Source: Pirellulaceae bacterium
GTDB taxonomy: Bacteria > Planctomycetota > Planctomycetia > Pirellulales > Pirellulaceae
Assembly (NCBI GenBank): GCA_028280445.1
Contig: JANQLU010000093.1
Location: 143,547-207,546, forward strand
Direction of reading: 5' to 3'
Length of the DNA: 64,000 nt
Below the pieces are notes generated by a model. That model saw only the letters and a list, made by a program, of their open reading frames with translations. It had not been told where the DNA came from and did no database searches. Of this stretch, positions 44,596-53,061 are shown in pieces. Each line of letters begins with the position of its first letter. Position 1 is the stretch's first letter. Both the position numbers and the translations under genes were made by a program.

Positions 44596-45884
44596 CAGCA
44601 AAATTACAAACCGTCACCCTCGGTTGCAAAGTTAATCAATACGAAACACAGTTTGTTCGCGAAGGCCTTCACAAAATCGGTTATACCGATGCGGGAGAAG
44701 AGCCAGCCGATGTTTGTATTGTCAATACATGCACGGTGACCAACGAAGGCGATGCTAAAAGCCGTCAGACGATTCGAAAAATGCATCGCCAAAACCCGGA
44801 TGCTCGAATTGTCGTCATGGGTTGTTACGCCACACGATGTCCTGACGAGGTTGCTCAATTACCGGGTGTCGAAGAAGTCGTGACCGACAAACGGGAGTTG
44901 GCAGATTTGCTGGGGCGGTTCGGTGTCGTCGATATTCCGACCGGCATTTCCGGGCTGAGTGGGCGAAGTCGCGCTTACGTCAAAGTCCAGGATGGCTGTC
45001 TGCTCAAATGTAGTTATTGTATTATTCCCAAAGTTCGCCCGGACATGTACAGTCGTCCGGCCGACGAAGTGCTGGATGAAGTTCGAAATCTTTACGAACG
45101 AGGGTTTCGTGAAGTTGTTTTGACCGGCATCCACCTCGGACATTACGGTGTCGATTTCAATTTCAAAAAACCCAAATCCGAATGGACACGGTTGTCGACC
45201 TTGGTGCGGCAGATTTGTGAACTCGATGGCGACATGCGGGTGCGATTGTCGAGTATCGAGGCGACTGAAATCACCCGCGAACTACTGGAGGTCATGGCCG
45301 CATATCCGAAAAAGGTTTGTCCGCATTTTCACGTCTGTTTGCAAAGTGGCAGCGATCGAATATTAAAAGCGATGAAGCGTCGTTGGGGTGCCAAGCGTTT
45401 TGTTGACCGTTGTAAACTGGCCGCCGAAGTTTTGGACCAGCCCGCTTTTTCGACCGACGTCATTGTTGGTTTTCCTGGAGAGACTGAAGACGATTTTCAG
45501 CAGAGTATGGAAGTTTGCCAGGAGATTGGGTTCAGCAAAATTCATGTTTTTCCATTCAGTCCGCGCCGTGACACTCCGGCTGCTGAAATGGAAAACCAGG
45601 TTACCAAAGCGATCAAAGGACAGCGCGGTAAACGTATCGCCGAACTGGAAACCGAATTGCGTGACCGCTATTTTGCGTCACTGGTGGGCAGACGTTTGCA
45701 GTTGTTGGTCGAAAAATGCGAATCTGAAAATGATGTGGCAGTATTGACGGGGACGTCGTGTCGCTATGCACCGGTTGAGGTTACGGTTCGTTCACCACAA
45801 GCAGAACGTTTGGTCGGCAGCCTGATCGACGTCGACATTAAAACTGCAAAAGCCGATCGTGTGATTGGCGAGATGGTGGTTTAA
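44592..45884 (+). CDS. mtaB: tRNA (N6-threonylcarbamoyladenosine-C2)-methylthiotransferase MtaB
   Basis: 430 residues from GTG 44592, overlapping clpS by GTGA. The UPF0004 domain has cysteines in LGCKVNQYETQ, VNTCTVTNEGDAKS and VMGCYA; the radical-SAM cluster is C136-x3-C140-x2-C143 in VQDGCLLKCSYCIIPKVR; a TRAM-like domain ends the protein. LGCKVNQYE and NEGDAKSRQTIR point to MtaB (ms2t6A37) rather than MiaB. Ends with TTAA, shared as stop codon with the convergent regulator. Confidence 0.92.
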   Translation: MTAKLQTVTLGCKVNQYETQFVREGLHKIGYTDAGEEPADVCIVNTCTVTNEGDAKSRQTIRKMHRQNPDARIVVMGCYATRCPDEVAQLPGVEEVVTDKRELADLLGRFGVVDIPTGISGLSGRSRAYVKVQDGCLLKCSYCIIPKVRPDMYSRPADEVLDEVRNLYERGFREVVLTGIHLGHYGVDFNFKKPKSEWTRLSTLVRQICELDGDMRVRLSSIEATEITRELLEVMAAYPKKVCPHFHVCLQSGSDRILKAMKRRWGAKRFVDRCKLAAEVLDQPAFSTDVIVGFPGETEDDFQQSMEVCQEIGFSKIHVFPFSPRRDTPAAEMENQVTKAIKGQRGKRIAELETELRDRYFASLVGRRLQLLVEKCESENDVAVLTGTSCRYAPVEVTVRSPQAERLVGSLIDVDIKTAKADRVIGEMVV

Positions 45885-47320
45885 CCGACTGGTGTTGTGG
45901 AGCGCGGACCCGGCCACGGTAGACTGGCAGTCTGCGGATCTTCGAGACCGAGACGTTTCATTTTTTTGTACAGTGTGGTTCGGTTGATTCCCAGTTCATC
46001 GGCTGTTGCATTGCGATTCCAGTTGTTGCGGCGCAACGATTGCAAAATGATCTGTCGTTCTGGGGTTTCCAACGCTTGCTTTAATGTCATCGGACCGGTT
46101 CGAGACACGGTTGGAATCGTCGCGGCACCACCGATGACTGATTCGGGCAGATCTTCGACGGCAATCCGCGATCCTTTGCCGAGCAGCACGGCTCGCTCGA
46201 TGACATTTTGCAACTCGCGAACATTGCCGGGCCAAGTGTACGATTGCAAAGCGTTGAGAGCATTGGCTTCGAATCCTTCGACCTGTTTTCCCGTTTCCCG
46301 ACAAACGTTTTTGAGGAAGTGGTCTGCCAGTGCTGGAATGTCGGAAGTCCGATCACTGAGCGACGGCAGCTCCAGATTGATCACGTTGATCCGGTAGAAC
46401 AAATCTTGTCGAAATCTCCCTTCGTCGACGGCTTTGGACAGATCTTCGTTGGTTGCCAGGATCACGCGCGTGTTGACTTCGAAAGTTTTAGAGCCGCCCA
46501 CTTGTTCGAATTGAAATTCTTGTAACACGCGAAGCAGCTTGACTTGCATACTTGGCGAAGCTGTTCCAATTTCATCGAGAAAAATGGTACCGCCATCGGC
46601 TTGTTTAAATTTGCCTTCTTTGTTTCCGGTCGCACCTGTAAAGGCTCCGGCAACATGGCCGAACAATTCACTCTCAAGTAGATTTTCTGGAAGTGCGCCA
46701 CAGGCAACTTCGATAAATGGGCCGTCTCGTCGCTCACTGGCTCGATGAACGGCTCGAGCGATCAGCGATTTACCTGTTCCGCTTTCACCGGTAATCAAAA
46801 TCGTTGCTTTTGTATTTGCAACGCTGTCGATCATTTCGAATGTCCGTTGCATTCGCGGATCGTTGCCGACAACGTTATCCAGGCCGAATCGCGTGTCGAG
46901 TTGAGCCTTGAGTGTTTTGTTTTCCTGGATGACTTGACGTTGTGACAGTGCCCGCTCAATGGACAACATTAATTCCTGGTCGATCAGCGGTTTTGTCAGC
47001 AAATCAAATGCTCCCGCACGGATCGCTTCGACGCCAGTATCGATAGTTCCGTATCCGGTAATCAAAATAACGCTCACTTGAGGGCGTTGTTGGCGGATTT
47101 CGCGCAGAACGTCAAAACCATCTCCATCGGCCAGGCGCAAGTCGACCAAGGCGAGATCCAGCGGTTTACCGCTTGCCAGTTGCTGCCTGGCAGCGTTTAC
47201 ACCGTCGGCAGGCGTCACTTCATAGCCGCAAGATTCGAGCCACCCGCCCATCGATTCGAGCAGGTGTTTGTCGTCATCGACGAGTAAAATGGACGCCAGC
47301 GGTTTTGATTTATCATTCAT
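45881..47320 (-). CDS. NtrC-type sigma-54-dependent response regulator
   Basis: 479 residues from ATG 47320; a longer start at 47377 would add 19 residues. Receiver domain with phosphorylation site D60 (LALVDLRLADG), AAA+ domain with Walker A GESGTGKS (178-185), the sigma-54 contact loop GAFTGA (225-230) and VGGSKTFEVNTRVILATNED, then a Fis-type helix-turn-helix (LKQALETPERQIILQSLRRN, ADELGINRTTLYKKMKRLGL). It activates sigma-54 promoters after phosphorylation; no histidine kinase is adjacent, so the partner is elsewhere. Confidence 0.95.
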   Translation of the reverse strand: MNDKSKPLASILLVDDDKHLLESMGGWLESCGYEVTPADGVNAARQQLASGKPLDLALVDLRLADGDGFDVLREIRQQRPQVSVILITGYGTIDTGVEAIRAGAFDLLTKPLIDQELMLSIERALSQRQVIQENKTLKAQLDTRFGLDNVVGNDPRMQRTFEMIDSVANTKATILITGESGTGKSLIARAVHRASERRDGPFIEVACGALPENLLESELFGHVAGAFTGATGNKEGKFKQADGGTIFLDEIGTASPSMQVKLLRVLQEFQFEQVGGSKTFEVNTRVILATNEDLSKAVDEGRFRQDLFYRINVINLELPSLSDRTSDIPALADHFLKNVCRETGKQVEGFEANALNALQSYTWPGNVRELQNVIERAVLLGKGSRIAVEDLPESVIGGAATIPTVSRTGPMTLKQALETPERQIILQSLRRNNWNRNATADELGINRTTLYKKMKRLGLEDPQTASLPWPGPRSTTPVG

Positions 47321-47713
47321 GTTTTCAACCAGTGATGGTTCGTTGCAACCCAAGTGGATTTTTCCAACGGTATTCATGTATGTAGGTTATGGCTTGGCAG
47401 GAGCAAACGTTTGTGTTGTTTTTTAACGACAACAAGGGTGAAAAAATGAAACATTGAGACCAGCTGGTATTTTTGTAACGAATGTCATAATGCGAACACG
47501 AGGTGAAAAAACAGCCACCAACTCCTACGGGGGACTCGTTTGGGGAAGGATGTCGAGCTATGTTTTTTTATGTCTCACTCACTTCCGGTCTCGAAAGCGG
47601 AATGCGGTTTGGTGCCTCGTCAATCTAGTTGTTCAAATACGTTCGGAGTGCGTTTGAGATAACTTTGTACTTCTACCACGCATGGGTCTCGTGACCCAGT
47701 TCGAGGAGCGTTC
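47321..47713. other. Intergenic region between divergent regulators, 393 bases
   Basis: No gene or repeat seen. An ATG at 47377 could extend the NtrC-type gene into it. The ribosome-binding site GAGGAG of the next gene lies just before 47714. Confidence 0.5.
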
Positions 47714-48346
47714 ATGCCGATCAGGCTATTGATTGTCGATGACCACCCGGTTGTACATGCCGGTTTGGCGGTACTATTTCAAGGCACCCAGATTGAAATC
47801 GTTGGGCAAGCCTACCATGGTGCCGAAGCCATCAGGCAGTTTAAAGACGTACGGCCTGACGTTGTGCTGATGGATGTCCGCATGCCCGAAAAAGATGGGC
47901 TGCAAACGCTGGAAGAAATCCGCAACGAGTTTTGTGATGAAAAAATCATCATGTTTTCAACTCACGACAATCCAACTTATGTGGCTCGGGCCATTGCGTT
48001 AGGTGCAGACGACTACATTCTCAAAACCAGTTCCGAAACTGAATTGGTGGCCGCCATTGAACGCGCGGTCAGCGGCCAACCTCCCCGCGACGACGGGTTG
48101 TTTCAAAAAGTCAAAATATCAATGCGGCGACGGCGGGATCAATCCGACGAACACATGCCGCTGACCAATCGCGAAGTTCAAGTTTTGCGCCATGTTTCAT
48201 TGGGACTGAGTAATCGCGAAATCGGAAAGTCGTTGGACATTAGCGTTGAAACCGTCAAGGAACATGTTCAAAATATTCTTCGCAAACTGGATGTCAACGA
48301 TCGAACACAAGCCGCGGTCTGGGCCGTGAAACGCCAAATGGTTTGA
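47714..48346 (+). CDS. NarL/FixJ-type response regulator
   Basis: 210 residues, ATG 47714 after CGAGGAGCG. Receiver domain with acidic pocket VDDHP and phosphorylation site D54 (VVLMDVRMPEKDG); LuxR-type helix-turn-helix at the end (LTNREVQVLRHVSLGLSNRE, IGKSLDISVETVKEHVQNIL). No sensor kinase beside it. Divergent from the NtrC-type regulator but no evidence they share control. Confidence 0.95.
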   Translation: MPIRLLIVDDHPVVHAGLAVLFQGTQIEIVGQAYHGAEAIRQFKDVRPDVVLMDVRMPEKDGLQTLEEIRNEFCDEKIIMFSTHDNPTYVARAIALGADDYILKTSSETELVAAIERAVSGQPPRDDGLFQKVKISMRRRRDQSDEHMPLTNREVQVLRHVSLGLSNREIGKSLDISVETVKEHVQNILRKLDVNDRTQAAVWAVKRQMV

Positions 48347-48599
48347 CGATCTCCAATCGCAAATTGACATGAATCGGCCGGTGAATAACATGTCGATGAA
48401 TCCATGCTCGACTTGAATACTCGATCAACGAGCCCAGAACGCATCCCCAGTTTGGCCTCTCCGGTGGGGACAAAAATCTGAATTTGACAAACTCGTACTT
48501 TTTCTATCATTCTCGTTCGAAAAAAGTTGCGATTACGTCGACGCCCACTACAATGCGCCGGCGGGATTGTAAAATTCCTTTCTCAACCTGGCAGTGGAC

Positions 48600-48977
48600 A
48601 TGCAAAACGACGCTTCAGAATCGTTGGCCAATGAAAATAGCCAAACCTTGAATGACGACGAAATTGTCACGAAAACAACGAGCAGTCGCCGCAAGTTTCT
48701 CCATCTAACCAGCGGTTACTTGATTGGGTCGGCCGCCATCATTGCCGGCTGTTACCAATCCTCGAATAAGTCCAAGCCCACGTCACAAGAGCCAGTTGAA
48801 AACAATGCCAATGTCGAGATGATCAGTACCTCCTGGTCAGATTCAACCGTCGACGACAACGACAAACGGCGACTCAAGGATGTCGGCTCGGCTCACGATG
48901 GCACGGACAAAACGACTTATCGTGACCCCTTCAAAACCAAAGACAAAAAAAAGAAAAAGAAGAAAAAATCTGAATGA
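48600..48977 (+). CDS. Tat-exported lipoprotein with polylysine tail
   Basis: 125 residues from ATG 48600 (GTG 48594 also possible). The amino region has the twin-arginine motif SSRRKFLHLTSGYLIGSAAI followed by IAGC, a lipobox with the lipidated cysteine near residue 50, so export by Tat and lipid anchoring are expected. The mature part is polar and probably disordered and ends DPFKTKDKKKKKKKKSE, a run of eight lysines. No domain or cofactor site is visible, which makes use of the folded-protein Tat route curious. No family recognised. Downstream JmjC gene follows after 83 bases. Confidence 0.72.
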   Translation: MQNDASESLANENSQTLNDDEIVTKTTSSRRKFLHLTSGYLIGSAAIIAGCYQSSNKSKPTSQEPVENNANVEMISTSWSDSTVDDNDKRRLKDVGSAHDGTDKTTYRDPFKTKDKKKKKKKKSE

Positions 48978-49060
48978 GGCCAATTCGTTTGGTGGCGTGC
49001 AGCGTGATGCAACTGATGAATCGCTCAATCAGATCGACTTGATTTCGCTGGTCCGCTGTT

Positions 49061-50287
49061 ATGCAACATTTACAATCTGTCGATTCGGCGCTCGACTGGA
49101 TGATTGATCCCATAAGTTCTGATACGTTTCTCTCCACGTATTGGGAATCTCAGCCGTTAACCATTGTTCGCGACGATCCGGATCACTACGCGTCGCTGTT
49201 GTCGCTCGATCAGATCGATCGTGTTCTTGCCGACCATTCCGTCCGATATCCAGACATTCATCTGGTGAACCGTAAAAGCGAAATCAACAAACAGGACTAC
49301 GCGGGCAACCGCGGAGTGATTGATGTCGCCAAACTCTATCAGTTGTTTTTTTCCGGATCGACCGTCATCCTGGATTCGCTTCACGAACGAATTCCCGCGC
49401 TGGGTGAGCTTTGTCGTCATTTGGAATCGCAGTTCTGCATGCCGTTTCAAATGAATGTGTACATGACTCCGCCAAATGCGCAGGGGTTTCCACCGCATTT
49501 TGATACACATGATGTTTTTGTTTTGCAGATCGCGGGGTCGAAACACTGGTCGTTTTACGAATCGAATGTTCCGCTTCCGCTGAGCGGGCAAGATTTTGAC
49601 GAATCTGAACTCGACGAAAATTCGCGTTCGAAAGAATTCGATCTTCATGCGGGCGACATGGTGTACATCCCGAGAGGACTGGTGCATGACGCACAATCAA
49701 CAGATGAAATCTCGTTGCATATCACGGTTGGTGCGCTAGCTTTTACTTGGACCGATTTTTTTCTCGAAGCGATATCCGAGGTTTGTCTCAACGATGAAAA
49801 TCTTCGGAAATCGCTGCCCATCGGTTTTGCGCGTTCGGATTTCGACCGATCCGACGCTCAACGGGTTTTTAACGAATTGCGCGCCAGAGTCATTGATGCC
49901 ATGGATTTTGATTCGACGTTTGACGCATTTGTAACGGAAATGGCATCATCTCAACGAACCAATTTGCGAGGACAAATGCAACAGTTAGCGCGACTGGACG
50001 AGATCACGGAAAATGATTTCGTGGATACGCAAGCCGATTTGATTGTCAATTTTCGTCAGGACGCCGAATCCATTCGTGTCATTTTTTTGGACAAAGAAAT
50101 TTGTTTTCCCGCGCGTGTAGCTGAAACTGTACGGTTTGTGTTCAGTCAATCTCGATTCAAGATTGGTGATTTGCCCGGGGATTTGGACGCTGCCGGGAAA
50201 CTCGTTTTGATCAAGCGATTGATTAAAGAAGGGTTGGTGGTGGTTGTTCGGGAGGGCGAAGCTCCCGCCGAGACTAAAACCAGGTGA
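49061..50287 (+). CDS. JmjC/cupin-type 2-oxoglutarate oxygenase (ribosomal-oxygenase-like)
   Basis: 408 residues. The iron site is H146-x-D148 in PPHFDTHDVFVLQ and H209 in IPRGLVHDAQ; KHWSFY follows as in YcfD/MINA-type ribosomal oxygenases, which hydroxylate ribosomal proteins. The carboxyl third (winged-helix-like, RVAETVRFVFSQSRFKIGDL) also fits that group. The final residues VREGEAPAETKTR are translated from an interspersed repeat (50249-50273) that seems to have entered the 3' end and supplied a new stop. Substrate is inferred only from family. Confidence 0.85.
   Translation: MQHLQSVDSALDWMIDPISSDTFLSTYWESQPLTIVRDDPDHYASLLSLDQIDRVLADHSVRYPDIHLVNRKSEINKQDYAGNRGVIDVAKLYQLFFSGSTVILDSLHERIPALGELCRHLESQFCMPFQMNVYMTPPNAQGFPPHFDTHDVFVLQIAGSKHWSFYESNVPLPLSGQDFDESELDENSRSKEFDLHAGDMVYIPRGLVHDAQSTDEISLHITVGALAFTWTDFFLEAISEVCLNDENLRKSLPIGFARSDFDRSDAQRVFNELRARVIDAMDFDSTFDAFVTEMASSQRTNLRGQMQQLARLDEITENDFVDTQADLIVNFRQDAESIRVIFLDKEICFPARVAETVRFVFSQSRFKIGDLPGDLDAAGKLVLIKRLIKEGLVVVVREGEAPAETKTR
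50249..50273. repeat. GEAPAE-type interspersed repeat at the 3' end of a gene
   Basis: CGGGAGGGCGAAGCTCCCGC continues CGAGA. In reverse complement the core GGAGCTTCGCCCTCCC recurs at 50380-50405, and a variant at 57079-57102. Here it is in frame inside the JmjC gene and reads REGEAPAE. Confidence 0.8.
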
Positions 50288-50297
50288 CGGGGAGGCT

Positions 50298-50325
50298 CAC
50301 GCGGAGGTGCAGAGACGCAGAGGTC
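50298..50325. repeat. Short GCAGAG-rich repeat
   Basis: TCACGCGGAGGTGCAGAGAC continues GCAGAGG. Similar CACGGAGG/GCAGAGACGCAGAG strings are common intergenic repeats in many bacterial genomes; only one copy is seen here. Confidence 0.45.
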
Positions 50326-50379
50326 AGGGTGGAAAGGGTTTGCGGTTAAGAGATATTGTGGAGGCTAAATACGTGTTCG

Positions 50380-50405
50380 CGGCTCAGCAGGAGCTTCGCC
50401 CTCCC
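50380..50405. repeat. GEAPAE-type repeat, reverse copy
   Basis: GCGGCTCAGCAGGAGCTTCG continues CCCTCC. A truncated second copy GCGGCTCAGCAGGAGCCTGA follows at 50420-50439. Confidence 0.7.
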
Positions 50406-50454
50406 AAAAACAACATGCCGGCGGCTCAGCAGGAGCCTGATCCTGTGAGCGGCG

Positions 50455-50513
50455 AGGCGCTAGCCGCCGGTTTGTGAGCGCTTCGTACCGGCGGCTAGCG
50501 CCTTGCCGCTCAC
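50455..50513. repeat. Palindromic REP-like repeat (GCTAGCCGCCGG family)
   Basis: GTGAGCGGCGAGGCGCTAGC with CGCCGG, an 11-base loop region, then CCGGCGGCTAGCGCCTTGCC with GCTCAC. Same family as 24009 and 38831. It sits between the JmjC stop and the convergent DUF1570 stop and could act as a terminator. Confidence 0.9.
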
Positions 50514-50533
50514 GATGGTGTCTCACCCCAATG

Positions 50534-51616
50534 CTAACGTTTTCGTTCAAAATGTTGATTGATGGCGGCGGCGATGCCGTTGAGATCGTTGCCAAAATGA
50601 TTGGCGAAATCTGCCCAACGTTGCCGATCGGTATACTTCGAAAAACTGCTTCGCGTTGCCGTTTTTTTCAGGTAGCGTGAAAACGCTTCGGGCTTGGTTT
50701 GGCTGAGGAAATAGGTCAGTGCCCAGGATACCGTGTACGCATTGGTTTGCTCGGTTTTGAAAACTTGATCGCTGACAATCAATTTTTTAAGGACATCGAC
50801 AAATTTCTTTTCCGCCAACAATTTTTTTGCGTTCTGCAGATACGCTGCGTGCACGCGGTCTTTGTATTGCCTGTAGCGATGCCTTTCGCGAATGCCGGGC
50901 GCTTCGAACATCACCGCGATGCCTTCTCCAACCCAGACGGGCGGCGGAGCGAATCGGTTTTGCACGCCGGTATTGAATGCCAGTTGATGTGTTATTTCAT
51001 GAATGATGGTGCGCCGGTTTGCTTCTGAGTTGGCTCCTGACGAAATGGATCGATCGTAAGTCAAGATTCGGTTGTTCACGAGCATATAAACTCCGACAAT
51101 CGAGCGCTGAGCCCGAAATCCCCGCTTGCTGGTGTACGCGTCAAACTCCGAACGTTTGTTGAAGACAATCGCCATCAGTGGGAATTCAGGTGATTTCATG
51201 CGAATCCCGAGACTTGAAAAATACGCAACAAATTGTGCGTACGTTTGCTCAAACAATTTGACCCATCGTTTCCCTTGGCCTTTGGGGTGGACAATGACGA
51301 AATGGCGGGTGGGAGTAACCTGGTACGCCCGTCCGTGAATCTCACCGAGTCGTCGAACAAATTTATCAAAGGTGTAGGGTGCAAACTGTTCAGAAATTTT
51401 TTCGATCTTTTGGATATTGGCCAAAGAAACATATTTGATGCTGCCGTCACGGCGCAGCATCACTAGATTTTTGGAATCTTGAACAATGGGCCAACCAATT
51501 TCAGTTTTAGAACCGACGTGGGCACGAACAGTATATCGCTTTTTTTGAGCGTCAATTCTGTTCGGCAAACAGCTACAAACGCTTACAGCAATAATGATAA
51601 ATGCGAGGAAATGCAC
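50534..51616 (-). CDS. DUF1570 exported metallopeptidase-like protein
   Basis: 360 residues from GTG 51616, nine bases after GGAG. Leader HFLAFIIIAVSVCSCLPNRI. The middle carries a gluzincin motif HEITH in RRTIIHEITHQLAFNTG, with WVGEGIAVMFE about 25 residues later supplying the third ligand, as in DUF1570. Residues 30-75 form an SLA1/Tudor-like beta segment (VMLRRDGSIKYVSLANIQKI) that planctomycetes often fuse to such proteins. Probably a periplasmic zinc peptidase; substrate unknown. Ends just after the REP-like repeat. Confidence 0.87.
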   Translation of the reverse strand: MHFLAFIIIAVSVCSCLPNRIDAQKKRYTVRAHVGSKTEIGWPIVQDSKNLVMLRRDGSIKYVSLANIQKIEKISEQFAPYTFDKFVRRLGEIHGRAYQVTPTRHFVIVHPKGQGKRWVKLFEQTYAQFVAYFSSLGIRMKSPEFPLMAIVFNKRSEFDAYTSKRGFRAQRSIVGVYMLVNNRILTYDRSISSGANSEANRRTIIHEITHQLAFNTGVQNRFAPPPVWVGEGIAVMFEAPGIRERHRYRQYKDRVHAAYLQNAKKLLAEKKFVDVLKKLIVSDQVFKTEQTNAYTVSWALTYFLSQTKPEAFSRYLKKTATRSSFSKYTDRQRWADFANHFGNDLNGIAAAINQHFERKR

Positions 51617-51759
51617 AGGTTTCTCCAGTCATTGGGTCAGTTCAAACGTAGCTTACAATTCGCCGTTTCAAGTGGAACGATTGTGATGTTTCAGTCGAAT
51701 ATTTGAATTACAACCGATTTAAGCAGTAAAATGGGACCGTCTATTTTTCGGAGAAAAAA

Positions 51760-53046
51760 ATGAGTAAGTGTTTTATCGTTGCATTGGTTTTTGGCCTGAT
51801 GATTCAAACGGCTACGGTGGCCCAGGAAAAAATCGACAAGCAGGTTAAAAAATTGGTTACCCAGTTGAAATCCGATGACAAAGAAACCGTTTCTGATGCA
51901 ACAGAAAAATTGATTGAACTAGGCGTGCCGGCGCTGGACACGTTGGAACAATCGGCGGAATTGGCGAACGACGAATTGAAAAAAACCTTGGTCTCGATTC
52001 GCGACAAAATTGAGCAAATCCAGGGTGAGAAAAAAGCGAAATCGACGACGGTGACACTCGAAGGTGAAATGTCGTTGGCAGATGCGCTCAAAGAACTTTC
52101 CAAACAAGCTAAAACGACCTTTACCGTGCAAGGCGAGTCGGCCGAAGGCAAACTTGAATTGTCCATGAAAGATGTGCCGTTTTGGAACGCGATCGACGAA
52201 ATCATGGATCAGGCAAAAATGCAATTGAGTGCCTACGGTGGTGAAAACGGACAATTGTCCCTTGTGCGTCGTCCCGAAGATTTCGAAGATTTCATCGGCC
52301 GCACCGCTTACAGCAATGGTTTCCGTGTGGTGATCAAACGCATCGAAACGTCGGTGGATTACGATGATCCGACGAACGACGGCACCAACATCCGGCTGCA
52401 AATCAACTGGGAGTCGCAAATTAAACCGATCGCCATTGAGCATTCGCTCAAGGACATCAAGGCCATTGACGAATACAAAGACGAAATCAAAGTGCGATTT
52501 CCAATCGGCCCGCAGGGGCCCGACAAAGAAGCTGTGATGAGCGAAACGGTCCAATCCGACATTCCAGTCACCGAGATGTTTTTGCCATTGGAATTGATCG
52601 ATCGAAAAATCAAGCAGATCGACAAATTGACGGGTACTATTAATGTGTTGATGCCTGGGCGAGTTGAGACGTTTGATTTCGGCAATGTCGGCAAAATCAA
52701 GGGAGAAAAGAAAGTTCAGAAAGCTCGTGCCGCCGTGACGTTTCTCGGGACGGAAAAAAACGACGAATTGCAATCGGTCGGTTTAAACATCGAGTTTGAC
52801 GAAAATGCCAACCCGTTGGCGCTGCACCGCGGTTGGATTTTGGATAACGAGGTTTATCTCGAAGACGCCAAAGGGGTCAAACACAAACCGATTGGCTCGG
52901 AACAAACGTTATTGGCAGAAAACAAAATCAATATCAATTATTTTTTCGAAGTGGATCCGGCAGAACACAAATTAGTTTACAAATCGCCAGTCAAGTTGGT
53001 AAAAATTCCGGTCAAATACACTTTAAAGAAAATCATTTTGCCTTAG
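51760..53046 (+). CDS. Exported protein with HEAT-like and secretin STN-like regions
   Basis: 428 residues, ATG 51760 after CGGAGAAA. Leader MSKCFIVALVFGLMIQTATV. Residues about 25-90 are helical and repeat-like (VKKLVTQLKSDDKETVSDAT, ELGVPALDTLEQSAELANDE). Residues about 98-170 match the pattern of the STN/secretin short domain (MSLADALKELSKQAKTTFTV, ELSMKDVPFWNAIDEIMDQA). The last 250 residues are beta-rich with no known family. No secretin pore domain is present, so it is a soluble periplasmic relative. A parvulin gene follows after 15 bases, suggesting a shared operon and perhaps shared folding. Confidence 0.75.
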   Translation: MSKCFIVALVFGLMIQTATVAQEKIDKQVKKLVTQLKSDDKETVSDATEKLIELGVPALDTLEQSAELANDELKKTLVSIRDKIEQIQGEKKAKSTTVTLEGEMSLADALKELSKQAKTTFTVQGESAEGKLELSMKDVPFWNAIDEIMDQAKMQLSAYGGENGQLSLVRRPEDFEDFIGRTAYSNGFRVVIKRIETSVDYDDPTNDGTNIRLQINWESQIKPIAIEHSLKDIKAIDEYKDEIKVRFPIGPQGPDKEAVMSETVQSDIPVTEMFLPLELIDRKIKQIDKLTGTINVLMPGRVETFDFGNVGKIKGEKKVQKARAAVTFLGTEKNDELQSVGLNIEFDENANPLALHRGWILDNEVYLEDAKGVKHKPIGSEQTLLAENKININYFFEVDPAEHKLVYKSPVKLVKIPVKYTLKKIILP

Positions 53047-53061
53047 TTGAGGAGAACAGAT

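Noticed and set aside
51919..52773. Long minus-strand frame of 284 codons
   Set aside because: It is antisense to the STN-like gene, which has a leader and ribosome-binding site; the antisense frame is rich in His/Phe/Arg as expected of a shadow.
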